Below, one piece after another: positions 11,262 through 22,599 of a stretch of 64,000 nucleotides of DNA (positions within the stretch are counted from its first letter, which is position 1; the number at the start of each line of letters is the position of its first letter). Both the position numbers and the translations under genes were made by a program. The stretch covers positions 62,001 to 126,000 of the forward strand of contig NW_026527544.1 in the NCBI RefSeq assembly GCF_022682495.2, written 5' to 3'. The stretch comes from Desmodus rotundus. Taxonomy: Eukaryota > Chordata > Mammalia > Chiroptera > Phyllostomidae. The notes under the pieces are model-generated. The model made no database searches. It was not told the DNA's origin and saw only the letters and a list, made by a program, of their open reading frames with translations.

Positions 11262-12607
11262 GGCCTCCTGAGATAAGCGGTTTCCTAGGATACGGTTTCC
11301 AAGGATACGGTTGCCTTGGATACTGCATTCTAGAATGCGGTGTGTCAGGATCTAGAATCTTGTGGTGCGGGTTCTGAGCACAACGGCCTCCTGAGATAAG
11401 CGGTTTCCTAGGATACGGTTTCCAAGGATACGGTGGCCTTGGATACTGCATTCTAGAATGCGGTGTGTCAGGATCTTGCATCTTGTGGGACGGGTTCTGA
11501 GCTCTATGGTCTCTAGAGTAAGCGGTTTCCTAGGATAGGGTTTCCAGGATACAGTTGCCGTGGACACGGTGTTCTAGAATGTGGTGTGTCAGGATCTAGA
11601 ATATTGTTGGTCGGGTTGAGAGAATAATAGTCTACAGGAATACGCGGTTTCCTAGGATACGGACTCCAAGAATACGGTTGCCTTGCATACGGCGTTCTAG
11701 AATGTGGTGTGTCAGGATCTAGAATCTTGGGAACAGATTCTGAAAATAATGGTCTCCAGAGATAAGTGGTTTCCTAGGATACGGTTTCCAAGGATACGGT
11801 TGCCTTGGATACGGTGTTCTAGAATATGGTGTAACAGGATCTAGAATCTTGTGGGACGGGTTCTGAGCACAATCGTCTCCAGAGTAAGCGGTTTCCTAGG
11901 ATACGGTTTCCAAGGATACGGTTGCCTTGGATACGGCGTTCTCGAATGCGGTGTGTCAGGATCTAGAATCTTGTGTTGCGGGTTCTGAGCACAACGGCCT
12001 CCTTAGATAAGTGGTTTCCTAGGATACGGTTTCCAAGGATATGGTTGCCTGGATACTGCATTCTAGAATGCGGTGTGTCAGGATCTAGAATCTTGTGGTG
12101 CGGGTTCTGAGCACAATGGCCTCCTGAGATAAGCGGTTTCCTAGGATACTGTTTCCAAGGATATGGTTGCCTTGGATACTGCATTCTAGAATGCGGTGTG
12201 TCAGGATCTAGAATCTTGTGTTGCGGGTTCTGAGCACAATGGCCTCCAGGGTAAGCCGTTTCCTAGGATACGGTTTCCAAGGATACGGTGCCTTGGTTAC
12301 TGCATTCTAGAATGCGGTGTGTCAGGATCTAGAATCTTGTGGTGCGGGTTCTGAGCACAATGGCCTCCTGAGATAAGCGGTTTCCTAGGATACGGTTTCC
12401 AAGGATACGGTTGCCTTGGATACTGCATTCTAGAATGCGGTGTGTCAGGATCTAGAATCTTGTGGTGCGTGTTCTGAGCACAACGGCCTCCTGGGTTACG
12501 CGGTTTCCTAGGATACGGTTTCCAAGGATACGGTTGCCTTGTTTACTGCATTCTAGAATGCGGTGTGTCAGGATCTAGAATCTTGTGGTGCGGGTTCTGA
12601 GCACAAC
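11262..12607. repeat. HOR copy 9 (11-mer, 1,346 bp, F/G hybrid)
   Basis: The F/G hybrid lies at 11,874-11,995, like that of copy 8. H carries the unusual CCTCCTTAGATAAGTGG (11,996 onwards). L is of the GGGTTACGCGG type and has GTTTACTG. Confidence 0.93.
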
Positions 12608-14076
12608 GGCCTCCTGAGATAAGCGGTTTCCTAGGATACGGTTTCCAAGGATACGGTTGCCTTGGATACTGCATTCTAGAATGCGGTGTGTCAGGATCTA
12701 GAATCTTGTGGTGCGGGTTCTGAGCACAACGGCCTCCTGAGATAAGCGGTTTCCTAGGATACGGTTTCCAAGGATACGGTGGCCTTGGATACTGCATTCT
12801 AGAATGCGGTGTGTCAGGATCTTGCATCTTGTGGGACGGGTTCTGAGCTCTATGGTCTCTAGAGTAAGCGGTTTCCTAGGATAGGGTTTCCAGGATACAG
12901 TTGCCGTGGACACGGTGTTCTAGAATGTGGTGTGTCAGGATCTAGAATATTGTTGGTCGGGTTGAGAGAATAATAGTCTACAGGAATACGCGGTTTCCTA
13001 GGATACGGACTCCAAGAATACGGTTGCCTTGCATACGGCGTTCTAGAATGTGGTGTGTCAGGATCTAGAATCTTGGGAACAGATTCTGAAAATAATGGTC
13101 TCCAGAGATAAGTGGTTTCCTAGGATACGGTTTCCAAGGATACGGTTGCCTTGGATACGGTGTTCTAGAATATGGTGTAACAGGATCTAGAATCTTGTGG
13201 GATGGGTTCTGAGCACAATCGTCTCCAGAGTAAGCGGTTTCCTAGGATACGGTTTCCAAGGATACGGTTGCCTTCGATACTGCGTTCTAGAATGCGGTGT
13301 GTCAGGATCTAGAATCTTGTGGTGCCGGTTTTGAGCACAATGTCCTCTTGAGATAAGCGGTTTCCTAGGATACGGTTTCCAAGGATACGGTTGCCTTGGA
13401 TACGGCGTTCTCGAATGCGGTGTGTCAGGATCTAGAATCTTGTGTTGCGGGTTCTGAGCACAACGGCCTCCTGAGATAAGTGGTTTCCTAGGATACGGTT
13501 TCCAAGGATATGGTTGCCTGGATACTGCATTCTAGAATGCGGTGTGTCAGGATCTAGAATCTTGTGTTGCGGGTTCTGAGCACAATGGCCTCCTGAGATA
13601 AGCGGTTTCCTAGGATACTGTTTCCAAGGATATGGTTGCCTTGGATACTGCATTCTAGAATGCGGTGTGTCAGGATCTAGAATCTTGTGTTGCGGGTTCT
13701 GAGCACAATGGCCTCCAGGGTAAGCCGTTTCCTAGGATACGGTTTCCAAGGATACGGTGCCTTGGTTACTGCATTCTAGAATGCGGTGTGTCAGGATCTA
13801 GAATCTTGTGGTGCGGGTTCTGAGCACAATGGCCTCCTGAGATAAGCGGTTTCCTAGGATACGGTTTCCAAGGATACGGTTGCCTTGGATACTGCATTCT
13901 AGAATGCGGTGTGTCAGGATCTAGAATCTTGTGGTGCGTGTTCTGAGCACAACGGCCTCCTGAGATACGCGGTTTCCTAGGATACGGTTTCCAAGGATAC
14001 GGTTGCCTTGGTTACTGCATTCTAGAATGCGGTGTGTCAGGATCTAGAATCTTGTGGTGCGGGTTCTGAGCACAAC
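12608..14076. repeat. HOR copy 10 (A-L, 1,469 bp)
   Basis: Full 12-mer. L at 13,954 is the GAGATACGCGG type, and H ends with GTGTTGCGGG rather than GTGGTGCGGG. Confidence 0.94.
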
Positions 14077-15545
14077 GGCCTCCTGAGATAAGCGGTTTCC
14101 TAGGATACGGTTTCCAAGGATACGGTTGCCTTGGATACTGCATTCTAGAATGCGGTGTGTCAGGATCTAGAATCTTGTGGTGCGGGTTCTGAGCACAACG
14201 GCCTCCTGAGATAAGCGGTTTCCTAGGATACGGTTTCCAAGGATACGGTGGCCTTGGATACTGCATTCTAGAATGCGGTGTGTCAGGATCTTGCATCTTG
14301 TGGGACGGGTTCTGAGCTCTATGGTCTCTAGAGTAAGCGGTTTCCTAGGATAGGGTTTCCAGGATACAGTTGCCGTGGACACGGTGTTCTAGAATGTGGT
14401 GTGTCAGGATCTAGAATATTGTTGGTCGGGTTGAGAGAATAATAGTCTACAGGAATACGCGGTTTCCTAGGATACGGACTCCAAGAATACGGTTGCCTTG
14501 CATACGGCGTTCTAGAATGTGGTGTGTCAGGATCTAGAATCTTGGGAACAGATTCTGAAAATAATGGTCTCCAGAGATAAGTGGTTTCCTAGGATACGGT
14601 TTCCAAGGATACGGTTGCCTTGGATACGGTGTTCTAGAATATGGTGTAACAGGATCTAGAATCTTGTGGGACGGGTTCTGAGCACAATCGTCTCCAGAGA
14701 AAGCGGTTTCCTAGGATACGGTTTCCAAGGATACGGTTGCCTTCGATACTGCGTTCTAGAATGCGGTGTGTCAGGATCTAGAATCTTGTGGTGCCGGTTT
14801 TGAGCACAATGTCCTCTTGAGATAAGCGGTTTCCTAGGATACGGTTTCCAAGGATACGGTTGCCTTGGATACGGCGTTCTCGAATGCGGTGTGTCAGGAT
14901 CTAGAATCTTGTGTTGCGGGTTCTGAGCACAACGGCCTCCTGAGATAAGTGGTTTCCTAGGATACGGTTTCCAAGGATATGGTTGCCTGGATACTGCATT
15001 CTAGAATGCGGTGTGTCAGGATCTAGAATCTTGTGGTGCGGGTTCTGAGCACAATGGCCTCCTGAGATAAGCGGTTTCCTAGGATACTGTTTCCAAGGAT
15101 ATGGTTGCCTTGGATACTGCATTCTAGAATGCGGTGTGTCAGGATCTAGAATCTTGTGTTGCGGGTTCTGAGCACAATGGCCTCCAGGGTAAGCCGTTTC
15201 CTAGGATACGGTTTCCAAGGATACGGTGCCTTGGTTACTGCATTCTAGAATGCGGTGTGTCAGGATCTAGAATCTTGTGGTGCGGGTTCTGAGCACAATG
15301 GCCTCCTGAGATAAGCGGTTTCCTAGGATACGGTTTCCAAGGATATGGTTGCCTTGGATACTGCATTCTAGAATGCGGTGTGTCAGGATCTAGAATCTTG
15401 TGGTGCGTGTTCTGAGCACAACGGCCTCCTGGGTTACGCGGTTTCCTAGGATACGGTTTCCAAGGATACGGTTGCCTTGGTTACTGCATTCTAGAATGCG
15501 GTGTGTCAGGATCTAGAATCTTGTGGTGCGGGTTCTGAGCACAAC
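14077..15545. repeat. HOR copy 11 (A-L, 1,469 bp)
   Basis: Full 12-mer. F has AGAGAAAGCGG and K has GGATATGGTTGCC. Both marks recur 3,794 bp later in copy 14. L (15,423-15,545) is of the GGGTTACGCGG type. Confidence 0.94.
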
Positions 15546-16524
15546 GGCCTCCTGAGATAAGCGGTTTCCTAGGATACGGTTTCCAAGGATACGGTGGCCT
15601 TGGATACTGCATTCTAGAATGCGGTGTGTCAGGATCTTGCATCTTGTGGGACGGGTTCTGAGCTCTATGGTCTCTAGAGTAAGCGGTTTCCTAGGATAGG
15701 GTTTCCAGGATACAGTTGCCGTGGACACGGTGTTCTAGAATGTGGTGTGTCAGGATCTAGAATATTGTTGGTCGGGTTGAGAGAATAATAGTCTACAGGA
15801 ATACGCGGTTTCCTAGGATACGGACTCCAAGAATACGGTTGCCTTGCATACGGCGTTCTAGAATGTGGTGTGTCAGGATCTAGAATCTTGGGAACAGATT
15901 CTGAAAATAATGGTCTCCAGAGATAAGTGGTTTCCTAGGATACGGTTTCCAAGGATACGGTTGCCTTGGATACGGTGTTCTAGAATATGGTGTAACAGGA
16001 TCTAGAATCTTGTGGGACGGGTTCTGAGCACAATCGTCTCCAGAGTAAGCGGTTTCCTAGGATACGGTTTCCAAGGATACGGTTGCCTTCGATACTGCGT
16101 TCTAGAATGCGGTGTGTCAGGATCTAGAATCTTGTGGTGCCGGTTTTGAGCACAATGTCCTCTTGAGATAAGCGGTTTCCTAGGATACGGTTTCCAAGGA
16201 TACGGTTGCCTTGGATACGGCGTTCTCGAATGCGGTGTGTCAGGATCTAGAATCTTGTGTTGCGGGTTCTGAGCACAACGGCCTCCTGAGATAAGTGGTT
16301 TCCTAGGATACGGTTTCCAAGGATATGGTTGCCTGGATACTGCATTCTAGAATGCGGTGTGTCAGGATCTAGAATCTTGTGGTGCGGGTTCTGAGCACAA
16401 TGGCCTCCTGAGATAAGCGGTTTCCTAGGATACTGTTTCCAAGGATATGGTTGCCTTGGATACTGCATTCTAGAATGCGGTGTGTCAGGATCTAGAATCT
16501 TGTGGTGCGGGTTCTGAGCACAAT
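15546..16524. repeat. HOR copy 12, partial (B-I only)
   Basis: Begins directly at B after L of copy 11, so A is missing, and stops after I. The following J, K and L are replaced by three monomers of the type found beyond 20.3 kb. Confidence 0.92.
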
Positions 16525-16891
16525 GGCCTCCTGAGATAAGCGGTTTCCTAGCATACGGTTTCCAAGGATACGGTTGCCTTGGATACTGCATTCTAGAATG
16601 CGGTGTGTCAGGATCTAGAATCTTGTGTTGCGGGTTCTGAGCACAATGGCCTCCAGGGTAAGCCGTTTCCTAGGATACGGTTTCCAAGGATACGGTGCCT
16701 TGGATACTGCATTCTAGAATTCGGTGTGTCAGGATCTAGAATCTTGTGGTGCGGGTTCTGAGCACAATGGCCTCCTGAGATAAGCGGTTTCCTAGGATAC
16801 GGTTTCCAAGGATACGGTTGCCTTGGATACTGCATTCTAGAATTCGGTGTGTCAGGATCTAGAATATTGTTGGTCGGGTTGAGAGAATAAT
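16525..16891. repeat. Island of domain-2 monomers inside HOR domain 1
   Basis: Three monomers start at 16,525, 16,648 and 16,769. The first has CCTAGCATACGG, and the second is J-like but ends CTAGAATTCGG. The third begins as a domain-2 monomer with AATTCGG and switches to the C type (ATTGTTGGTCGGGTTGAG) between about 16,848 and 16,865. The same three-monomer start occurs at 20,319-20.65 kb, where domain 1 ends. Confidence 0.9.
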
Positions 16892-17870
16892 AGTCTACAG
16901 GAATACGCGGTTTCCTAGGATACGGACTCCAAGAATACGGTTGCCTTGCATACGGCGTTCTAGAATGTGGTGTGTCAGGATCTAGAATCTTGGGAACAGA
17001 TTCTGAAAATAATGGTCTCCAGAGATAAGTGGTTTCCTAGGATACGGTTTCCAAGGATACGGTTGCCTTGGATACGGTGTTCTAGAATATGGTGTAACAG
17101 GATCTAGAATCTTGTGGGACGGGTTCTGAGCACAATCGTCTCCAGAGTAAGCGGTTTCCTAGGATACGGTTTCCAAGGATACGGTTGCCTTGGATACGGC
17201 GTTCTCGAATGCGGTGTGTCAGGATCTAGAATCTTGTGTTGCGGGTTCTGAGCACAACGGCCTCCTTAGATAAGTGGTTTCCTAGGATACGGTTTCCAAG
17301 GATATGGTTGCCTGGATACTGCATTCTAGAATGCGCTGTGTCAGGATCTAGAATCTTGTGGTGCGGGTTCTGAGCACAATGGCCTCCTGAGATAAGCGGT
17401 TTCCTAGGATACTGTTTCCAAGGATATGGTTGCCTTGGATACTGCATTCTAGAATGCGGTGTGTCAGGATCTAGAATCTTGTGTTGCGGGTTCTGAGCAC
17501 AATGGCCTCCAGGGTAAGCCGTTTCCTAGGATACGGTTTCCAAGGATACGGTGCCTTGGTTACTGCATTCTAGAATGCGGTGTGTCAGGATCTAGAATCT
17601 TGTGGTGCGGGTTCTGAGCACAATGGCCTCCTGAGATAAGCGGTTTCCTAGGATACGGTTTCCAAGGATACGGTTGCCTTGGATACTGCATTCTAGAATG
17701 CGGTGTGTCAGGATCTAGAATCTTGTGGTGCGTGTTCTGAGCACAATGGCCTCCTGAGATACGCGGTTTCCTAGGATACGGTTTCCAAGGATACGGTTGC
17801 CTTGGTTACTGCATTCTAGAATGCGGTGTGTCAGGATCTAGAATCTTGTGGTGCGGGTTCTGAGCACAAC
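16892..17870. repeat. HOR copy 13, partial (D-L with F/G hybrid)
   Basis: Order is D 16,892, E 17,014, F/G hybrid 17,137, H 17,259, I 17,381, J 17,504, K 17,625 and L 17,748. It shares two derived marks with copy 9: the F/G hybrid and CCTCCTTAGATAAGTGG in H. L is the GAGATACGCGG type. Confidence 0.92.
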
Positions 17871-19339
17871 GGCCTCCTGAGATAAGCGGTTTCCTAGGAT
17901 ACGGTTTCCAAGGATACGGTTGCCTTGGATACTGCATTCTAGAATGCGGTGTGTCAGGATCTAGAATCTTGTGGTGCGGGTTCTGAGCACAACGGCCTCC
18001 TGAGATAAGCGGTTTCCTAGGATACGGTTTCCAAGGATACGGTGGCCTTGGATACTGCATTCTAGAATGCGGTGTGTCAGGATCTTGCATCTTGTGGGAC
18101 GGGTTCTGAGCTCTATGGTCTCTAGAGTAAGCGGTTTCCTAGGATAGGGTTTCCAGGATACAGTTGCCGTGGACACGGTGTTCTAGAATGTGGTGTGTCA
18201 GGATCTAGAATATTGTTGGTCGGGTTGAGAGAATAATAGTCTACAGGAATACGCGGTTTCCTAGGATACGGACTCCAAGAATACGGTTGCCTTGCATACG
18301 GCGTTCTAGAATGTGGTGTGTCAGGATCTAGAATCTTGGGAACAGATTCTGAAAATAATGGTCTCCAGAGATAAGTGGTTTCCTAGGATACGGTTTCCAA
18401 GGATACGGTTGCCTTGGATACGGTGTTCTAGAATATGGTGTAACAGGATCTAGAATCTTGTGGGACGGGTTCTGAGCACAATCGTCTCCAGAGAAAGCGG
18501 TTTCCTAGGATACGGTTTCCAAGGATACGGTTGCCTTCGATACTGCGTTCTAGAATGCGGTGTGTCAGGATCTAGAATCTTGTGGTGCCGGTTTTGAGCA
18601 CAATGTCCTCTTGAGATAAGCGGTTTCCTAGGATACGGTTTCCAAGGATACGGTTGCCTTGGATACGGCGTTCTCGAATGCGGTGTGTCAGGATCTAGAA
18701 TCTTGTGTTGCGGGTTCTGAGCACAACGGCCTCCTGAGATAAGTGGTTTCCTAGGATACGGTTTCCAAGGTTTTGGTTGCCTGGATACTGCATTCTAGAA
18801 TGCGGTGTGTCAGGATCTAGAATCTTGTGGTGCGGGTTCTGAGCACAATGGCCTCCTGAGATAAGCGGTTTCCTAGGATACTGTTTCCAAGGATATGGTT
18901 GCCTTGGATACTGCATTCTAGAATGCGGTGTGTCAGGATCTAGAATCTTGTGTTGCGGGTTCTGAGCACAATGGCCTCCAGGGTAAGCCGTTTCCTAGGA
19001 TACGGTTTCCAAGGATACGGTGCCTTGGTTACTGCATTCTAGAATGCGGTGTGTCAGGATCTAGAATCTTGTGGTGCGGGTTCTGAGCACAATGGCCTCC
19101 TGAGATAAGCGGTTTCCTAGGATACGGTTTCCAAGGATATGGTTGCCTTGGATACTGCATTCTAGAATGCGGTGTGTCAGGATCTAGAATCTTGTGGTGC
19201 GTGTTCTGAGCACAACGGCCTCCTGGGTTACGCGGTTTCCTAGGATACGGTTTCCAAGGATACGGTTGCCTTGGTTACTGCATTCTAGAATGCGGTGTGT
19301 CAGGATCTAGAATCTTGTGGTGCGGGTTCTGAGCACAAC
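17871..19339. repeat. HOR copy 14 (A-L, 1,469 bp)
   Basis: Full 12-mer, nearly identical to copy 11 at an offset of 3,794 bp, including AGAGAAAGCGG in F and GGATATGG in K. Private variants are AAGGTTTTGG in H. L is of the GGGTTACGCGG type. Confidence 0.94.
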
Positions 19340-20318
19340 GGCCTCCTGAGATAAGCGGTTTCCTAGGATACGGTTTCCAAGGATACGGTGGCCTTGGATA
19401 CTGCATTCTAGAATGCGGTGTGTCAGGATCTTGCATCTTGTGGGACGGGTTCTGAGCTCTATGGTCTCTAGAGTAAGCGGTTTCCTAGGATAGTGTTTCC
19501 AGGATACAGTTGCCGTGGACACGGTGTTCTAGAATGTGGTGTGTCAGGATCTAGAATATTGTTGGTCGGGTTGAGAGAATAATAGTCTACAGGAATACGC
19601 GGTTTCCTAGGATACGGACTCCAAGAATACGGTTGCCTTGCATACGGCGTTCTAGAATGTGGTGTGTCAGGATCTAGAATCTTGGGAACAGATTCTGAAA
19701 ATAATGGTCTCCAGAGATAAGTGGTTTCCTAGGATACGGTTTCCAAGGATACGGTTGCCTTGGATACGGTGTTCTAGAATATGGTGTAACAGGATCTAGA
19801 ATCTTGTGGGACGGGTTCTGAGCACAATCGTCTCCAGAGTAAGCGGTTTCCTAGGATACGGTTTCCAAGGATACGGTTGCCTTCGATACTGCGTTCTAGA
19901 ATGCGGTGTGTCAGGATCTAGAATCTTGTGGTGCCGGTTTTGAGCACAATGTCCTCTTGAGATAAGCGGTTTCCTAGGATACGGTTTCCAAGGATACGGT
20001 TGCCTTGGATACGGCGTTCTCGAATGCGGTGTGTCAGGATCTAGAATCTTGTGTTGCGGGTTCTGAGCACAACGGCCTCCTGAGATAAGTGGTTTCCTAG
20101 GATACGGTTTCCAAGGATATGGTTGCCTGGATACTGCATTCTAGAATGCGGTGTGTCAGGATCTAGAATCTTGTGGTGCGGGTTCTGAGCACAATGGCCT
20201 CCTGAGATAAGCGGTTTCCTAGGATACTGTTTCCAAGGATATGGTTGCCTTGGATACTGCATTCTAGAATGCGGTGTGTCAGGATCTAGAATCTTGTGGT
20301 GCGGGTTCTGAGCACAAT
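19340..20318. repeat. HOR copy 15, partial (B-I), last unit of domain 1
   Basis: Like copy 12, it starts at B and ends with I, then passes into domain-2 monomers at 20,319. C has GATAGTGTTTCC instead of GATAGGGTTTCC. This is the last place in the window where the 1,469 bp monomer order is seen. Confidence 0.92.
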
Positions 20319-22599
20319 GGCCTCCTGAGATAAGCGGTTTCCTAGCATACGGTTTCCAAGGATACGGTTGCCTTGGATACTGCATTCTAGAATGCGGTGT
20401 GTCAGGATCTAGAATCTTGTGTTGCGGGTTCTGAGCACAATGGCCTCCAGGGTAAGCCGTTTCCTAGGATACGGTTTCCAAGGATACGGTGCCTTGGATA
20501 CTGCATTCTAGAATTCGGTGTGTCAGGATCTAGAATCTTGTGGTGCGGGTTCTGAGCACAATGGCCTCCTGAGATAAGCGGTTTCCTAGGATACGGTTTC
20601 CAAGGATACGGTTGCCTTGGATACTGCATTCTAGAATTCGGTGTGTCAGGATCTAGAATCTTGTGGTGCGGGTTCTGAGCACAATGGCCTCCTGAGATAA
20701 GCGGTTTCCTAGCATACGGTTTCCAAGGATACGGTTGCCTTGGTTACTGCATTCTAGAATGCGGTGTGTCAGGATCTAGAATCTTGTGGTGCGGGCTCTG
20801 AGCACAATGGCCTCCTGAGATAAGCGGTTTCCTAGGATACGGTTTCCAAGGATACGGTTGCCTTGGATACTGCATTCTAGAATGCGGTGTATCAGGATCT
20901 AGAATCTTGTGGTGCGGGTTCTGAGCACAAAGGCCTCCTGAGATAAGCGGTTCCCTGGATACGGTTTCCAAGGATACGGTTGCCTTGGATACTGCATTCT
21001 AGAATGAGGTGTGTCAGGATCTAGAATCTTGTGGTGCGGGTGATGAGCACAATGGCCTCCTGAGATAAGCGGTTTCCTAGGATACGGTTTCCAAGGATAC
21101 GGTTGCCTTGGTTACTGCATTCAGGAATGCGGTGTGTCAGGATCTAGAATCTTGTGGTGCGGGTTCTGAGCACAACGGCCTCCTGAGATAAGCGGTTTCC
21201 TAGGATACGGTTTCCAAGGATACGGTTGCCTTGGTTACTGCATTCTAGAATGCGGTGTGTCAGGATCTAGAATCTTGTGGTGCGGGTTCTGAGCACAATG
21301 GCCTCCTGAGATAAGCGGTTTCCTAGGATACGGTTTCCAAGGATACGGTTGCCTTGGTTACTGCATTCTAGAATGCGGTGTGTCAGGATCTAGAATCTTG
21401 TGGTGCGGGTTCTGAGCACAACGGCCTCCTGAGATAAGCGGTTTCCTAGGATACGGTTTCCAAGGATACGGTTGCCTTGGATACTGCATTCTAGAATTCG
21501 GTGTGTCAGGATCTAGAATCTTGTGGTGCGGGTTCTGAGCACAATGGCCTCCTGAGATAAGCCCTTTCCTAGGATACGGTTTCCAAGGATACGGTTGCCT
21601 TGGATACTGCATTCTAGAATGCGGTGTGTCAGGATCTCGAATCTTGTGGTGCGGGTTCTGAGCACAATGGCCTCCTGAGATAAGCGGTTTCCTAGCATAC
21701 GGTTTCCAAGGATACGGTTGCCTTGGATACTGCATTCTAGAATGCGGTGTGTCAGGATCTAGAATCTTGTGTTGCGGGTTCTGAGCACAATGGCCTCCAG
21801 GGTAAGCCGTTTCCTAGGATACGGTTTCCAAGGATACGGTGCCTTGGATACTGCATTCTAGAATTCGGTGTGTCAGGATCTAGAATCTTGTGGTGCGGGT
21901 TCTGAGCACAATGGCCTCCTGAGATAAGCGGTTTCCTAGCATACGGTTTCCAAGGATACGGTTGCCTTGGATACTGCATTCTAGAATTCGGTGTGTCAGG
22001 ATCTAGAATCTTGTGGTGCGGGTTCTGAGCACAATGGCCTCCTGAGATAAGCGGTTTCCTAGCATACGGTTTCCAAGGATACGGTTGCCTTGGTTACTGC
22101 ATTCTAGAATGCGGTGTGTCAGGATCTAGAATCTTGTGGTGCGGGTTCTGAGCACAATGACCTCCTGAGATAAGCGGTTTCCTAGGATACGGTTTCCAAG
22201 GATACGGTTGCCTTGGATACTGCATTCTAGAATGCGGTGTATCAGGATCTAGAATCTTGTGGTGCGGGTTCTGAGCACAACGGCCTCCTGAGATAAGCGG
22301 TTTCCTAGGATACGGTTTCCAAGGATACGGTTGCCTTGGATACTGCATTCTAGAATTCGGTGTGTCAGGATCTAGAATCTTGTGGTGCGGGTTCTGAGCA
22401 CAATGGCCTCCTGAGATAAGCCGTTTCCTAGGATACGGTTTCCAAGGATACGGTTGCCTTGGATACTGCATTCTAGAATGCGGTGTGTCAGGATCTAGAA
22501 TCTTGTGTTGCGGGTTCTGAGCACAATGGCCTCCAGAGTAAGCCGTTTCCTAGGATACGGTTTCCAAGGATACGGTGCCTTGGTTACTGCATTCTAGAA

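Larger units (their letters stand above)
2..20318. repeat. HOR domain 1: 12-monomer unit of 1,469 bp
   Basis: Twelve distinguishable monomers, A to L, have lengths 123,123,121,122,123,122,123,122,123,121,123,123 (sum 1,469) and recur in the same order. Diagnostic marks: B has GGATCTTGCATCTTGTGGG and ends GCTCTAT. C has CCAGGATACAGTTGCCG and ATTGTTGGTCGGG. D has GGACTCCAAGAATACGG and GGGAACAGATTCTG. E has AATATGGTGTAACAGG. F has GCCTTCGATACTGCG. G has GTCCTCTTGAG and TTCTCGAATG. H has GCCTGGATAC. I has GATACTGTTTCC. J has CCAGGGTAAGCC. K ends GCGTGTTCTG. L has CCTGGGTTACGCGG. Copies are nearly identical apart from the changes listed separately. Confidence 0.95.
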
